This document shows positions 1-11,297 of a stretch of 26,764 bases of DNA, one piece after another. The stretch is taken from assembly GCA_037178675.1 (NCBI GenBank), contig JAYMGJ010000600.1, positions 1 through 26,764 of the forward strand, read 5' to 3'. The notes below the pieces were generated by a model. That model saw nothing but the letters and a program-made list of their open reading frames with translations. It was not told where the DNA came from and made no database searches. The position numbers were made by a program, and so were the translations under genes. Origin of the DNA: Scleroderma bovista (Eukaryota; Basidiomycota; Agaricomycetes; Boletales; Sclerodermataceae). The stretch's first letter is position 1; the number at the start of each line of letters is the position of its first letter.

Positions 1-326
1 GTAGTAACTCGCAGTGGTACATCTGATTATAGTATCCCAGTGTTCTCGTTTTGCTATGGGAATTCCCACAATGTAGATAATATTTGGATCAGATTCTAGT
101 GTGATTATGGTGTATGTGCACTGAGTTGCATCGTATTCATGCCAATAGTCTCTGCATTCCAGCCACACTTTTCAGCATAGTAAGACCAGATTATATTCAG
201 AATAATATGATCTGCTGCAGCAAATATTGCTTTGAAAATGGTTGCTCGCCCACCCACCCCCTGCACGCCATCCATGCTCTCCTCCTCCACTACAAGTACC
301 TGGTACTAGTACTTGTTGGTATGTAC

Positions 327-540
327 TCCCAGAGACACCCGACCAGTAGTGCGCAGCCTGGATTCCAGGCAGTGAGTCGCCAAGGTGAAACATGCGGGGA
401 AATGTGCAGGTATCCTCACGTACCCACATGGTTTGGAATCCCAGAGACGTCTGTCCAGTAATGTGCAGCCTGGATCCCAGTTGATGAGTCGCGATGGTGA
501 AATGCTGCATGGGTATCCCCACATACCACACACTCCACAA
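327..540. repeat. diverged tandem duplication, unit about 112 bp
   Basis: Two adjacent related units start with TCCCAGAGAC at 327 and 439. They share blocks such as GCAGCCTGGAT, GAGTCGC and AAGGTGAAA/ATGGTGAAA, and both end near a TATCC(T/C)CAC...TACC block. The plus-strand reading of both units gives a similar peptide (SQR..., QPG, then a YPH(V/I)P motif), so the duplication may once have been coding. The rest of 1-741 shows no recognisable gene. An AG acceptor at about 704 precedes an open frame that leads into the gene at 742, so exons of that gene could lie here, but the splice phase I tried did not fit. Confidence 0.55.
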
Positions 541-741
541 GGCCTCATACGCCCACCCACATTGGGAAACGACAATCCTTTTGGATCTACGGCTGCTGGT
601 CAACAAAGAGACCACAGTGGTTCATCGGTCAGTACAAATTGGTTGTTTGTATCACTGTACTCACCTTGTCTCATCAATCTTGATGAATATTAGCTTTTTC
701 CCAGGGTTTCCTTCCATGACAGGGAAGACCAACCAAGTCCT

Positions 742-2505
742 ATGGATGGAGAAGGCTCGCACGAAGGCTATCCCTATCTAGGAGGGGGTCAATCCAATCA
801 ACCTCATAACTATATGTCATACCAAGAGAATGACCAGACACGCGAGTACACACCCTTCCCATACAGCACAAGATCTTCCCGTGGACATTCCATTGGCCAA
901 ATTCATGATCAAACTCCGATGGAAGACTATCAGAATATAATCTACTCAGCATCTCGTTCTTGGAGTGCATCCCACTTTGGGGACCAACCTGGTTCTGGGT
1001 ATGAGAGCGACACTCCTCAGAGTCTGCACGCTATGGTTGCCCAGTTGACAAACACTGTCAAAAACCTCAGTGATGCACAAACAAGATTCAAAGAAGAACT
1101 TAGTTCTATCAGGGAAGCGACTCAGTCCCTCACTGCACGTTTCAATGCCAATGAGGGTGCCATTGAAGAACTCCGCGAGAAACTTGGGGGTCAACAGAAA
1201 AAAACCTCATCAAAAACAAGCTCCAATGATCACACTATTGTTAAAGTACGTATCAGCAATGAATCTGGATCAAAACCACAACTCACAGATGACAATTCCA
1301 GTCCATCATCCAGCCACTTTTCTGTCAATTGTGTGGAATGGACTGTGACAGTAACAGGAACCAACACGTAGCGGCGCTTGCTCTGATCAAGCCACTTGAT
1401 GGCGAACAGCCCTTCAAGTTGACGGCCGAAGGCACATGTGTTTGGCACCCCATCTGGCACAGTCAAGTTGATGATGATATAAATGCCAGATTCATCAAGG
1501 AAGTGGTGGAACGTGCATATAATAATGAAAAGGTGTTGTCAAATATCTGTTGGCGTGCAAATTTGAAGTGGGTGCTCACCTGTGAAACAATAGAGTCAAA
1601 GGGATGAGACCCAAACGAAAACAATTCCTGACAAGTCCTTCACCCTTGCGATAATTAAAGATTGCGCTAAGATGTACTTCTGAAGCATCCATAAGCATGC
1701 AAAAGAGCTTGATGAGGGCACCCTCAAGCTCACGATGAGGCTGGAACATAATCACCAGTGAGGGCAGCGTATCACAGTAAGCAACGTACTTCTGTCAAAT
1801 GAAGAAACCCCACCTAATGTGTCCTAGGTTGCTGCTGCTCAACGCAAGGCAGCCCAGCAATACGACAATGACTTGGGCCTCCCAGGCACGGCAGCACTCA
1901 TCGATACTGACCTTGGATCTGACATTCTCACCTGTAATGATGACAATGGTGCAGATATGTTGGCTCGAAGGCAAGATGCAGAAGTCAGCAAGACCGCAAA
2001 CAAGGTTGTAGGCCATGCCTGGCAATCAATTGATGTGAGCCATTACTAGTGTAAGATTTGTGTGGCAGAAGTAACTCACCAGAATATTCTTGCTTATTAG
2101 TATGTGGCATTTTTGTGTTGGCTCAGCTGGCATGCGATGAACCAGCAGAAACAACCCAGCTCGAGCGACCATGTGGATCAACAACCAACCCGCAAGCGCC
2201 CCAGGACTACCAAAACATTGCACAAGAAAGTCTTTGATGTTGCTCTGAAGTATTTGAATTGTGGTCCTCCACCAAAAAAGGCCATGATCTTCATGGCAAT
2301 GGCAGATGAGACATGGCACAAAGAAAACCCAGAGGTGGCCACTCTTGAGGGTGTCACTTGGCTGGAAGGGTTCTATTGCCGCTTGAAGGAAGATGAACTC
2401 TGTGCAGCCGATGCCGAATACCTGAAGGAGTTGGATCAGTGGCTCAAGATGTTAAAAACGACTCATGAAGATGGGGCATTTGATGATGAGGATGAAGACA
2501 TGTGA
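742..2505 (+). pseudogene. decayed multi-exon gene, function unknown
   Basis: I do not recognise a family with certainty. The first block (742-1245) is open for 168 codons: a Ser/Gln/Tyr-rich N-terminal part, then a stretch with coiled-coil-like spacing (about residues 110-155), then a possible GTACGT donor at 1246. A second block (about 1358-1600) encodes a Trp/Asp-rich segment with WHPIWHS and a VVERAYNNE helix. A third (about 1826-2030) has Asp-rich text. The last (about 2133-2505) starts after an AG acceptor, has a basic TRKRPRTTK patch (possible nuclear signal) and an acidic tail DDEDEDM before the stop. Between blocks two and three a coding-like frame is broken by TGA codons, and junction phases do not all match, so I treat it as decayed. 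It converges on the Tnp2 pseudogene. It may be the accessory gene of the same transposon, but that is inference. Confidence 0.5.
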
Positions 2506-3787
2506 ATAGCCTCGGCTGGCTGTTCCTTTCCGTGGTAAGGCATGTTGGAGAGTTAGGAGCATTTTGTTGATGCATTAATCGTCCCCTCACGCTTAATTTA
2601 CCGCCAATACATTAATTTGTGAATGTCTCTACACGCTTGAAGTCTTATTACTGCTGTAATAAATGTTATATGATGTGTTGTAAACCAACAGCACTACATA
2701 CCTTTGCCAGGTCTATCGTTGCCCATACCTTCCGCTGACCCTCTCCAACTGATACAACTGTCAGTCCCAACAAGTTAGCTATCCAGTCCAAGTCCACAAA
2801 AAAAGGAAGTTGTGATTCTTGTGTTTGGTATTCCCCAATCTCCCATAAGCGGACGTTCAAAGCAGGACTTCAAGTCGTGGTCATCAGCAATCAAAGAGGA
2901 TGTCAGGAAATACTCACAAATCATCCCAGATAGTCCTCTGGTCTCTGTTGTATGGAATAAACCATTGCATGCGTCCAAACCAAAAGCTATGTTTGCCGTC
3001 ATGTAGGTGTTAATTGACCTGCAAAATCTCAAGGAGTTCTCCATACACATCAGTGGGTGCTTGGCCTGGTATTCTGATGTGAACAAGAGAAGACTGGCGT
3101 GTGCCGGTTGCTTTTGAGGCATGGAAGTGTGTCCCATTGATGACAATGTAGTCATAGAAAGTACCTCTGGGATTGAGTGGAATGCTGTGGGTGGTAGTTG
3201 GCCGTTCATGCTGGCAGTGAACGGGTGAACGTGGGAAGCAGGTGTTAAGAGTACGAGCGAGTAAGTGATAGGTTTCAGAAGAGAAGGCACTTTCATGGGA
3301 CCATGGACTCAGTGTGTACACCAACCCCGCTACATGAAAACTAGTCAATACAATCTGCTAATCATGTCATGAGACATGCTTACCATTGACACCGATGTCA
3401 TTGAGTTCCTGTGACAAGGCTGCCAGCCCAGCGACAGTGCCACACTCCTTGTGCGTGGCCTTCTGCATGATCTGGGCGGCCTCTAAGCTGAGAGACTTTA
3501 CAGGATTGACACACAGAGCATACACCTGGAGGTTGATGGTCAGTAAAATAGGTCTGGTGAAATCAATGATATATGTGAACTTATGACCCTGGAAGTCTCG
3601 CACATACAGTGAAACTCCTTGAAAAATGTCATCTCGAGTTCTCCGTTGGCGTGGTTGTTGGTCTTGTAAGACTTCAAGACCTTGTTGAGCCGCTCGAATA
3701 GGAACGTCCAAAAATCATGGAGAGGTCCAAAATTGTGGGCACATTCGCCAACATGGGTCGCGTAGTGGTGATTCGGCTTCATAACAC

Positions 3788-3792
3788 CTGAC
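3788..3792. repeat. target-site duplication of solo LTR (left copy)
   Basis: CTGAC directly precedes the LTR. The second copy is 4437-4441. A 5-bp duplication is normal for Ty3 integration. Confidence 0.9.
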
Positions 3793-4436
3793 TGTCAAGT
3801 CCGGGTCTACTCCAGTAGGGGGTCCAGTCAAGTCCGGACAGAAGCGGATGAAGGAAGAGGGCAGAGGGCTGGACAAGGGATTAGTCCAGCCGGAGTTGGT
3901 GACCGCTTGGATTCAACGACTAAGGACAACGAGCATTGATCCCTTGCGTAGGTTCCGGTCAAGAGGAGGAGACAGAGACGAAGACGGAGACGGACAAGAA
4001 CAAGAGTAGATGACTATGGTTGATTTCAGACTGAGGAGTACAGGATAATCTACAGAGTACTTATACTAAGTGAGAACTAGGGTCGAGTATTTATGGTGAC
4101 AAGTAAACAGCCTAAAAGGCGGACAAGGGACAACCGGAGGAAGTACTAGGTCAGGTCCGATGAAAATAAAGTCAGGTCTGGGTAAAATAAACCAGGTCCG
4201 GTGAAAATGCTACAAGGTATAGGATATATTGAGTTCACGGAGAACTCACGTCAAGACAGGGTAAACGGCGAAGTGTGGTAACGAGCGAATGGAGCATAGA
4301 CCAAGGGTCGTGCTTAACAGAAGGTTATCTGCGTGAGCACGACCAGAGTAGGAGATGAGCGACCAGAGTAGAGCTGTAGAGCTGCGATGTGACCGGAGTG
4401 ACCGGATAAGGCCCGGAGTTGGGCATGGTCGTAACA
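3793..4436 (-). mobile_element. solo Ty3 LTR, 644 bp
   Basis: It begins TGTCAAGTCC and ends GGTCGTAACA, the same termini as the two LTRs of the complete element at 10492-17976, and lies in the same orientation. Target duplications CTGAC flank it. No internal element sequence remains, so it arose by LTR-LTR recombination. It is more diverged than the other two LTRs, and its CCGG-containing 11-mers have partly decayed to CCAG. It sits in a coding exon of the Tnp2 pseudogene: removing the LTR and one duplication rejoins the minus-strand frame LYGSG to VMKPNHH. The transposase exon was therefore contiguous before this insertion. Confidence 0.93.
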
Positions 4437-4441
4437 CTGAC
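4437..4441. repeat. target-site duplication of solo LTR (right copy)
   Basis: CTGAC directly follows the LTR end GTAACA and matches the copy at 3788-3792. Confidence 0.9.
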
Positions 4442-7400
4442 CCATATAGCTGGAGATGTGACCATAGCAAGGTATCTAGTTGTACATATTATGGGAGGTG
4501 ACATACCTTGATTAGCTCTAGATTATATTCACGTAGTAACTGATCAGCCTCGTCAATATCGTAGTTGGTAATTGTTCACTTGATGAGGATGCAAATGGCC
4601 ATGGATAGCTTGAGGATGTTTTCTGGATCATTAGGGTGAAGGCCAAGTCGGTCATCATGATCTTTGGGCGCTCGTGGATTTTCTGTGGCCTCGCTTTGGG
4701 GGGGAGGTGGCCTGCGCAATTCACCTCCTGGCATGCCTTCAACGTTTTGCGATGCAGGCTTTCGTTTCTTGGATACCTGGCGTGAAAAGTGTCTGAAGTA
4801 TGTAGATGTCCATAACAAACGACAAGCACACACCTTTTTGGCTTCCGCTTGTCAGGCCTTCTCTGCTTGCTTCTCTGCTACTTGCTGGAGCTTTTGCTGC
4901 TTTCTGGCCTTGGCAATGGCCAAGTTCTCCTGTCCAATCTGGGCCTTCTCAGCTTCAAAGGCGTCCTTTCCATGTTTCTTGGCTTCTGCAAGGGATGCCT
5001 TGTTGTTTGCCTTGTGCATGGCCTCCTGTTGTTTCTCGGTCTCAGCCTTCTTGATCGTGGAGACACGACGACAGAGGGCCTCATCTATGGCATTGTGTGG
5101 TAGATATGTGGTCCAGATCTGTGGTACCTACAGCCAGCATAAGTAACAACCAATATGAAATGCAAAGAAAACTTACAATGATGGGCCCATACACGGTTGC
5201 AAGGAGCAACCATTGATCGGCCGTGAGAGAGCCACCAGCAGGGGTCCTGATGTCTGTTGGCAACTTCCCACAGGTGCCTGGGATGATGAACTAATAATTT
5301 AAATGGTTAGTTATGATGTCATAATAAGAAGAGCATACGTACATCTGCGAGCATATTATGGAGCATAGACAGCTTGTGGTTTGTGCGTAAGATCTTGCTT
5401 TGAACCCAGATATTGTAAAAAATGTGTCTTGACGAGACCTGAGAACAAAAAATAAGTGTCAGTACTTTCTGTAGGTCCGTGCACTGAGAAATAAGTTATG
5501 CATAGGATCTATCACGATCTGTTGGACCAAATCGAAGTATGGAAGGCAGGACAGTTGGGAAAATCACATTGCAAACTCTTTGACAAAGTTCTTTTGGGCA
5601 TTTGGGGTGGTGAGGTTGCAATATTCGTCACCTAAACGGTGCTGTTCTGCATCAGTTCGTGGGGGATATGCTGATAGCACAATGAGTAGCAAGCCTGATA
5701 TATAATCAAGTACTTACCTCCCCGCTTGAAGGCCTTTGGATGGCCCTTGTCCATTGATGGGATCCAACAATCTGTACAATAGTAAGTGTGTGAGTGTGAA
5801 CCAAATCCACCGATCTTGTGTGCCACAGGCTTGTCGCACATGACTGCAACAAGAGCAACACGGATGAGTCGCCCTAAGATAGATGAGTAGGCATACATGT
5901 AAACAGTAGAGGCTTACCTTGTGGTTGGGATTCCGTGGGCACTTTGATACCATATTTCCAGAGTTGCAATAAGTCAGAGATGATAGGTCGAAGGAAGTGT
6001 TGTACTTGGTCCGGTGACTGCTCTTTAGGGCCTGGCATGATGCTCGTACACATCAAGTTCGCTGTCTGATATCTGCAGGTGTGATTCAAGCTGCACATAA
6101 AAACATTAGTGTATCTAGAATTACCTGTACTCAGGCGGCAGGTTACAAATCGAGAATGAGGTGGGAGCTGACGAATGAGATGGCGTGATGTTACTCTGGA
6201 TATATGAGAACCTGTAATGATATGCCTTGAGTTATAGTATAATCGAACAAAGCATACCAATCCACGCCAAGGTTCAGACTCAAGCGAAGCTCGCCATTTG
6301 GACCACATCGTTTGTTCACATTGTTTGAGAAGAATAGTCTGCCATCTGGTGCTTTGAGGTTCGTGCGGCAGATTTCTCCATCAAAGATGTCTGTATATGT
6401 GCCTGGTGTGCATGGCTTCTCTCGCCACTCATCAAGAGTCGCTTCAATCCCAGGAATCTTGAGAATCGAGCTGATCTGTTCAGATAGTGGGAGGTAAGGA
6501 TACTTGATAATCGGCATCTTTGTTCCATGTGTATTGCCTCATGAAGTTTGGCCAGGAAGAAACAAATCAGCATTACAGGACATACAAGTGTCATGACATA
6601 GCGGTGATGTAGCTGGTGGGTATACATCACAGCAGGTCGGGCAGACAGGCAAAGTATGAGTCAGTTTATCAACACCAAGAAGGTTATTGCTGGATTTAAG
6701 AGTGGTGAATGGTGTAGGAGTGGTTGGGCTGAAGAACAGCAGGATTAAAGCAAATATTGCCAGCAACGTGTTGCAGGCAATGCGTGGAAGGTGGAACTGG
6801 AGATGCAACCATGATCATGATACCATTGCATGGATAACTCTAACATGTTCTGGGATATTAGCAAGGTCTATCATATCAGACCGCACCTCGTCATCAAAGA
6901 AGAAGGGATCGGGGTTGTCTTCGTCATTAATGCTTGGATGGAAAGTATTGTCAGGTAGCTCTACTTCATGAGGCTGGTCAACTTCATTGGGGTACATCCA
7001 CGGCTCATCAGCATAGGATGGATCATTGTTATCAGGTGCCAGGCCATCATCCACCAGGAGATCCTGCTCCTCATTGACCTGTTCCACAATTTGCTGGAGC
7101 TGGCACTGGATGGCACGTTGATCTGGATCAGTGGGGAGATGGTGAGCTTTGAATGCAGTAAGAGGTCGTGCACCAGTGGAAGTTCTCACATTATACTCCT
7201 GAAAGTAATCCACCACTGAAGCGAGTGCTTCCAGGCTGTGGAAGTTGGGACCAAGATTCGGTAAAGTGCTGCCAAACGTCAGAAGATCAATGTCCTCGCT
7301 AGTAAGAGTACTGTGATCAAGCATTTCTTGTTCGATGGCACTGGTTGAAGTGCATGGAGGGTCAAAAAACTCAACATGAGGGGAGAGAGGTGGTAAAGGT

Positions 7401-7823
7401 GTGCATATAGGATGTGGAAACGAGCGTGAGATGGGCCCAGCATCTTTATGGGCAGAGGGCATGAACCTGTGCCCTGCGACACGCAGCTGTGATTGCAAGA
7501 CCTTTGTCTGTTCACGGAAATCAGATCTTGAGTGGGCAGCAGCCACATGTGCTGGTATAAGAGCTCCACCACATTCATGAGTCTTGCAATTGCATTTCCA
7601 AAACCCCATGGAGGTATGCAGATGGGTAGCCGATGGGCCGTGTACTATGAGAAAAGCGGTGTGGTAGGAGGCAGGCAGGTTGAAGCTGATTGATAAGATC
7701 TTGCCTTAACACGGTGCTATAGGTAATCACGTGAGCAGTCACATCACTTGTTAATTTTCTAACAAACTCTAGTATACACATTCAAGAAACTGCTACTACC
7801 TGCACCAACTTGAAAAATATGTA

Positions 7824-8243
7824 CTATTTGTGAGTGCATTTAGATGGAGGGGTGGAGATGCTAGCTTCAGAGTGTACGGCAGGCTTGCGGTGCCTCTTGT
7901 TTTTTTCCTGCCCAGTGATGAGCTCTGCCTGGATGTGCGCCCACCTTTCCTATGTGAAAACATGAGTAAGATGAATATTTGACGACATGTAATCAAAGGG
8001 ATGTACTGACACACATGATTTGTGTGCTCACATCGTCAAACATCTCGGACCTGGCGAAACTGTCCAGCGTGAAGCTACGCCCAAGGGGTGGACCAGACAC
8101 CCAGGTTGGACAAACATCTGCTGGTATATCCGAAGCTACAATCTATGCAATCAATACGATCAATATTTGAGGGAAGAAACACTCACTGTGGCAACTTACC
8201 TTCATGGTAGGCATGCCCTTGGGTTGGCGATCATCGGATGGTA
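7824..8243 (-). CDS. 3' exons (3-5) of a small five-exon gene, unknown function
   Basis: Three exons read on the minus strand: 8243-8200, 8142-8032 and 7949-7824 (stop TAG at 7826-7824). The introns are 57 bp (8199-8143) and 82 bp (8031-7950), with donors GTAAGT and GTGAGC and acceptors ATAG and ATAG. All junctions are in phase with no internal stop. The protein part includes VASDIPADVCPTW, GPPLGRSFTLDSF and RWAHIQAEL, followed by a Lys/Arg-rich tail. I know no family for it. Exon 3 starts at an AG acceptor only 14 bases from the left end of the 13-kb insertion, so its upstream exons must lie beyond 21275. Two exons that fit in phase are at 21369-21495; joined, the product would be about 119 residues. 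The junctions were chosen by eye, so the model is moderate in confidence. Confidence 0.5.
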
Positions 8244-8250
8244 CTGACAC

Positions 8251-8257
8251 GTGGCGA
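8251..8257. repeat. target-site duplication of fold-back element (left copy)
   Basis: GTGGCGA directly abuts the left inverted-repeat terminus. The identical right copy is 21276-21282. An eighth matching base (T) on the left belongs to the repeat terminus if both ends are taken as TGTGC. Confidence 0.8.
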
Positions 8258-8858
8258 TGTGCACCTAAGTGAGGGAAGAGGTCAGAACAACCAACAACCA
8301 ACACCAAATGACAGCAAAATGCGAGTGGTGGTCTTCCTTTGCGTTTCTGGTATTTAATCTCCTCAGGGGGATGTGCTGCACGCCTTCAGGAAGGATGCAG
8401 GAGGGAAGGGCTTCTGATGGGGATGATATGTGACTGGGGATGGTATTGACTCCTCTTCAGCCTACCACAGTGGTTAGGAAGAGTCCTGGGATTGAAGAGC
8501 GATGATAGATTGATGATGGGGGGGTAATAGCAGTGATGGAGCAACAGGGAAGCAAGGGGACAGTTCCTGCTTCAAGAATGCGATGGACAGTGATGGGATG
8601 GAGTGGACAGAGATGCTAGACTGCGCTTGAGCCTAGAGAAATGATCAGATACAAGATATATCTGATAAACAACAATATAGGAGCTTTAGGCCAGCACTGA
8701 GTGACCTACAAGACCAAAGACAAAGATAGAGCTTATAGACAGTGAGGGAGAGTGAATATGGTCGCTTTATTGAGGGGGAAGCAGACACTTCCTTGCAGCC
8801 TTAGGCTGCTGGTTTATATACAGGAGGGGCTGTGGCCCTGTAAGCACAAATGACTAAG

Positions 8859-8893
8859 TGCTTGGTAAGAGATTGGTAAGCGATTGATAAGCA
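8859..8893 (-). repeat. 11-bp tandem repeat, left-arm copy
   Basis: These are imperfect repeats of CTTACCAATCN read on the minus strand, the mirror of 20631-20674. A shorter pair lies near 9150-9171. Confidence 0.6.
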
Positions 8894-9623
8894 GTGTAAT
8901 CAGGCTGAGTCATTGATGGGGAGAGCGTGAACAAGCTGCTGAGCCAAGGGAAAGAGTAAAAACATAGGTAAAAAGGGGTGTATAACCAAGAATATGGAAA
9001 AATCATTGCATGGGGCCCAAAAGAGAGGGGGGGGAAGCATGGGATGAGTAGATCGAAGCTAAATGAGCATATGCAATGACATAATGCATATTAATCATAG
9101 GGGCATGAGTCATGAATTGATAAGCAGCATGATAAGCATGATTTGAAGGATGATTGGTAAGTGATTGGTAAGGGGAGTAATGGGGATTAGTAATGCCAAG
9201 ATGGGATGAATAATGCGCAGCAGAGTGAGTCAGAGTGAGCCAGAGTGACTCTGTGTGACTCAGACAGAAGGGAAGCACAACCTGTCATTGATTGAACTTT
9301 AGATCTGGAGATGAGCTTCTGAAGCAGTGCCACTGATGGGAGTGGCTGGGGGATAATAAAAGAATTGATCCGACCAGAAGAGCAGTGTCAGGGGGCCTGG
9401 AATGACAAGTAGAGTCACAGCTGGTCACAGAGTGTCACAAATCCCTTGGATTGAGCTTCTGTAGAGCAAAAACACAAAATTTGGTGCTCCCGAAGTGCAG
9501 TCTTCCCTTGAGCAGTAAGGGGAAGGTTCTGTACTCTATTAGGGTTCCTAAGAAGGGTTCTAGAGCACTGTTTCATTCATGTTTGTTGCAGGATAGCAGG
9601 GAAGTGAAACGTGAATAGCGGAT

Positions 9624-10070
9624 TCAACGTGTCCAGGGAAGCAAGATGAATGATAGAGGGAGATGGATGTGACAGGACTCTGGGATGAAAGGACCATATG
9701 CAGAGGACTCAGGAGACACAGAGACGACCAGGTATGAATTTTCAAGTCTAATGATAGACTTGACATGACCAAAGTACGTGTGCGACGCAGGACTGACGAG
9801 GAGAACGCGCTGACTGAGAATGAGAGGGACTGAGGGAGCAGGCTGGGAAGATATGTACCAGACAGTACACAGGAGCTCATGGAGAGGCTGTCCGAAGAGC
9901 AGGACGTAGTTGAGGTCTGCTCCAATAGCAGAGAAATGTTCCAGAGAAAATGCGGACTCCATAGTGAGTGATGAAGTGGGTGTCTGGATTGCGGGTGGAA
10001 TATCTCCGTGGGAAATGAACAGATTTACGTCGGAACTTGACAGGCAGATAGACCACGGTCTAGGCTCCAT
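9624..10070 (-). pseudogene. arm ORF, left copy (148 codons, shortened)
   Basis: This is the inverted copy of the ORF at 19452-19949, starting with the same MEPRPWSICL. It differs at several residues and ends early: after the shared LPWTR the codon CAA of the right copy is TGA here. The product is unknown. It lies just upstream, in its own direction, of the LTR-like module. No purifying selection can be judged from two copies. Confidence 0.5.
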
Positions 10071-10317
10071 GATGGTATAGTCACATGATTGATAGCTTCA
10101 AAAATGGCAGAGCTATTCAAAATATCGGAATGCGGGCACTGGGTGCCTAAATTTGACATTTGGGTGCTAAAAATGATTCTTCCTTTTCTCCTTCGTTTCT
10201 CTATCGTTTCTTCTGCTCCTTTGGTTGTTCTGGTATGGGAGTTGGACTGCAGTAGGTTGCATTCCTCTCTCATACTGAAATGATCATCAATCCTCGGATT
10301 CTTCTGCTTCTTGGCGG

Positions 10318-10436
10318 TTCTTGTGCGATAGATGACTGTCAGCGTTGGCATTCATCTCTCGCATCAGGATAGTCACTCTCGTGCGATAGATGGCTACAAC
10401 GAGCTTGTATTCATTCTTCGCATAAGGATAGTCTTG
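10318..10436. repeat. diverged 58-bp tandem repeat, two units (left arm)
   Basis: Units start at about 10318 and 10376. Each has T(T/C)GTGCGATAGATG, a variable middle, then CATTC(A/T)(T)C...TCGCAT(C/A)AGGATAGTC. The mirror copy is near 19091-19206. Confidence 0.65.
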
Positions 10437-10486
10437 ACTTTGCGTGATATGGATAGTGAGGGCTGTCTGTATCCCTCAAGTCGGGA

Positions 10487-10491
10487 CAATC
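10487..10491. repeat. target-site duplication of full-length Ty3 (left copy)
   Basis: CAATC precedes TGTCAAG. The second copy is 17977-17981. The uninterrupted right arm has this 5-mer once (as GATTG, near 19035) in the matching context. Confidence 0.95.
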
Positions 10492-11133
10492 TGTCAAGTC
10501 CGGGTCTACTCCGGTAGGGGGTCCAGTCAAGTCCGGACGAAAGTGGACGAAGGGAGAGGGCAGAGGGCTGGACAAGAGATTAGTCCGGCCGGAGTTGGTG
10601 ACCGCTTGGATTCAACGACTAAGGATAATGAGCGTTGATCCCTTGTGTAGGTTCCGGTCAAGAAGGGGAGACAGAGACAGAGACAGAGACGGGCAAGATC
10701 AGGAGTAGAGACTATGGTTGATTTCAGACTGAGGAGTACAGGATAAGCTACAGAGTACTTATACTAAGTGCAAACTAGGGACGAGTATATACGGTGACAA
10801 GTAAACAGCCTAATAGCGGACAAGGGACAACCGGAGAAAGTACTAGGTCAGGTCCGATGAAAATAAAGTCAGGTCCGGGTAAAATAAATCAGGTCCAGTG
10901 AAAATAACACAAGGCAGGAGATATAACAAGTACACGGAGAACTCACGACCAAGCAGGGTTGACGGCGAGGTGTGGTAACAAATGAATAGAGCATAGACCA
11001 AGGGTCATGCTTAACGGAAGGTTATCTGCGTGAGCGCGACCGGAGTAACTGGTGGGCGACCGGAGTTGAGCTGTAAAGCTGCGAAGCGACCGGAGTGACC
11101 GGATAGGACCTGGAGTTGGACGTGGTCGTAACA
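10492..11133 (-). repeat. 3' LTR of the Ty3 element
   Basis: It runs from TGTCAAG to CGTAACA on the plus strand and is 642 bp, equal to the right LTR. It has three imperfect 20-21-bp units beginning CAGGTCC (about 10849-10909), an ACAGAG run near 10669-10690, a TATATA candidate (10785-10791 region) for minus-strand transcription, and three GCGACCGGAGT 11-mers near its right end. Confidence 0.96.
11036..11096. promoter_or_regulatory. three phased GCGACCGGAGT boxes in U3
   Basis: Identical 11-mers start at 11036, 11056 and 11086, that is 20 and 30 bp apart, close to whole helical turns. In element orientation they read ACTCCGGTCGC and lie within the first 100 bp of U3, where enhancers are expected. 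The right LTR has them at 17879, 17899 and 17929. In the solo LTR they are partly decayed (from about 4337). Each holds a CCGG core, i.e. overlapping CGG half-sites of the kind bound by Zn2Cys6 proteins. Binding itself is inference. Confidence 0.5.
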
Positions 11134-11149
11134 GTATCCCCCTTTTAGG
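11134..11149 (-). other. polypurine tract of the Ty3 element
   Basis: Immediately inside the 3' LTR the minus strand reads CCTAAAAGGGGGATAC up to the LTR start TGTTACG. A purine run at this exact position is the plus-strand DNA primer of LTR retrotransposons. Confidence 0.85.
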
Positions 11150-11241
11150 GGCCGAACCCATGAGGCCCCAATGAGGCTGTCGTGTGGTCGCCTAGAACAA
11201 TGCAGAGTCCGGAGTGATTGTCTGAGTACGAAATTTGGATC

Positions 11242-11248
11242 TATAAAG
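11242..11248 (+). promoter_or_regulatory. TATA box of the antisense gene
   Basis: TATAAAG lies 50 bp upstream of the ATG at 11298, in the otherwise non-coding 165 bp between LTR and gene. The placement fits a dedicated plus-strand promoter inside the element. Confidence 0.5.
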
Positions 11249-11297
11249 ATCAGACCGGTTTGGCCTTTACCCTCAGTTTTCTGCCATCGATTTTACC

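Larger units (their letters stand above)
2666..7609 (-). pseudogene. Tnp2-type (CACTA-like) transposase pseudogene
   Basis: The reading runs from ATG at 7609 leftwards through many short introns. It opens with a Cys-rich motif (KCNCKTHECGG), then a Pro/Asp-rich region, a hydrophobic helix (about 6800-6720) and a CPTCCDVYP...CMSC zinc-like segment. The conserved core follows: PYLPLSEQI, IFDGEICR, LGVDW, MPGPKEQSPDQVQ, CDKPVAHKIGGFGSHSH, DPMHNLFL (about 5500), GLVKTHF, GGSLTADQWLL (about 5220). Then comes a Lys/Glu-rich insert (about 5050-4860), HHYATHVGECAHNFGPLHDFW (from 3775), and a C-terminal part with RLWEIGEY and KVWATIDLAKV near 2700. These match fungal proteins annotated as transposase family Tnp2, in the CACTA/CMC group. 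It is dead: in-frame TGA codons lie at 6817-6815 and 6541-6539, and a solo LTR splits the exon at 3793-4436. I found no CACTA-type terminal repeats. Exon limits are approximate. Confidence 0.85.
8258..10491 (-). repeat. fold-back left arm, outer part
   Basis: This is the mirror copy of 19037-21275. In minus orientation it contains the arm ORF (10070-9624), the LTR-like module (TATATAAA at 8820-8813, AATAAA at 8771-8766) and the 11-bp and 58-bp repeats. It stops at the Ty3 insertion point, whose target copy CAATC is 10487-10491. The remaining 88 bp of the arm continue at 17982. Confidence 0.9.

Noticed and set aside
8251..8258. An 8-bp duplication GTGGCGAT (hAT-like)
   Set aside because: Taking eight bases leaves one end starting GTGC and the other TGTGC. 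A 7-bp duplication gives symmetrical ends. hAT-type ends (CAGNG) are also absent.
9468..9482. AATTTGGTGCTCCCGA in the left arm as a tRNA primer-binding site
   Set aside because: It begins with TGG, as such sites do, but its orientation is opposite to the LTR-like module (TATATAAA then AATAAA) of the same arm, so the two cannot belong to one element as annotated. It deserves a tRNA match before final rejection.
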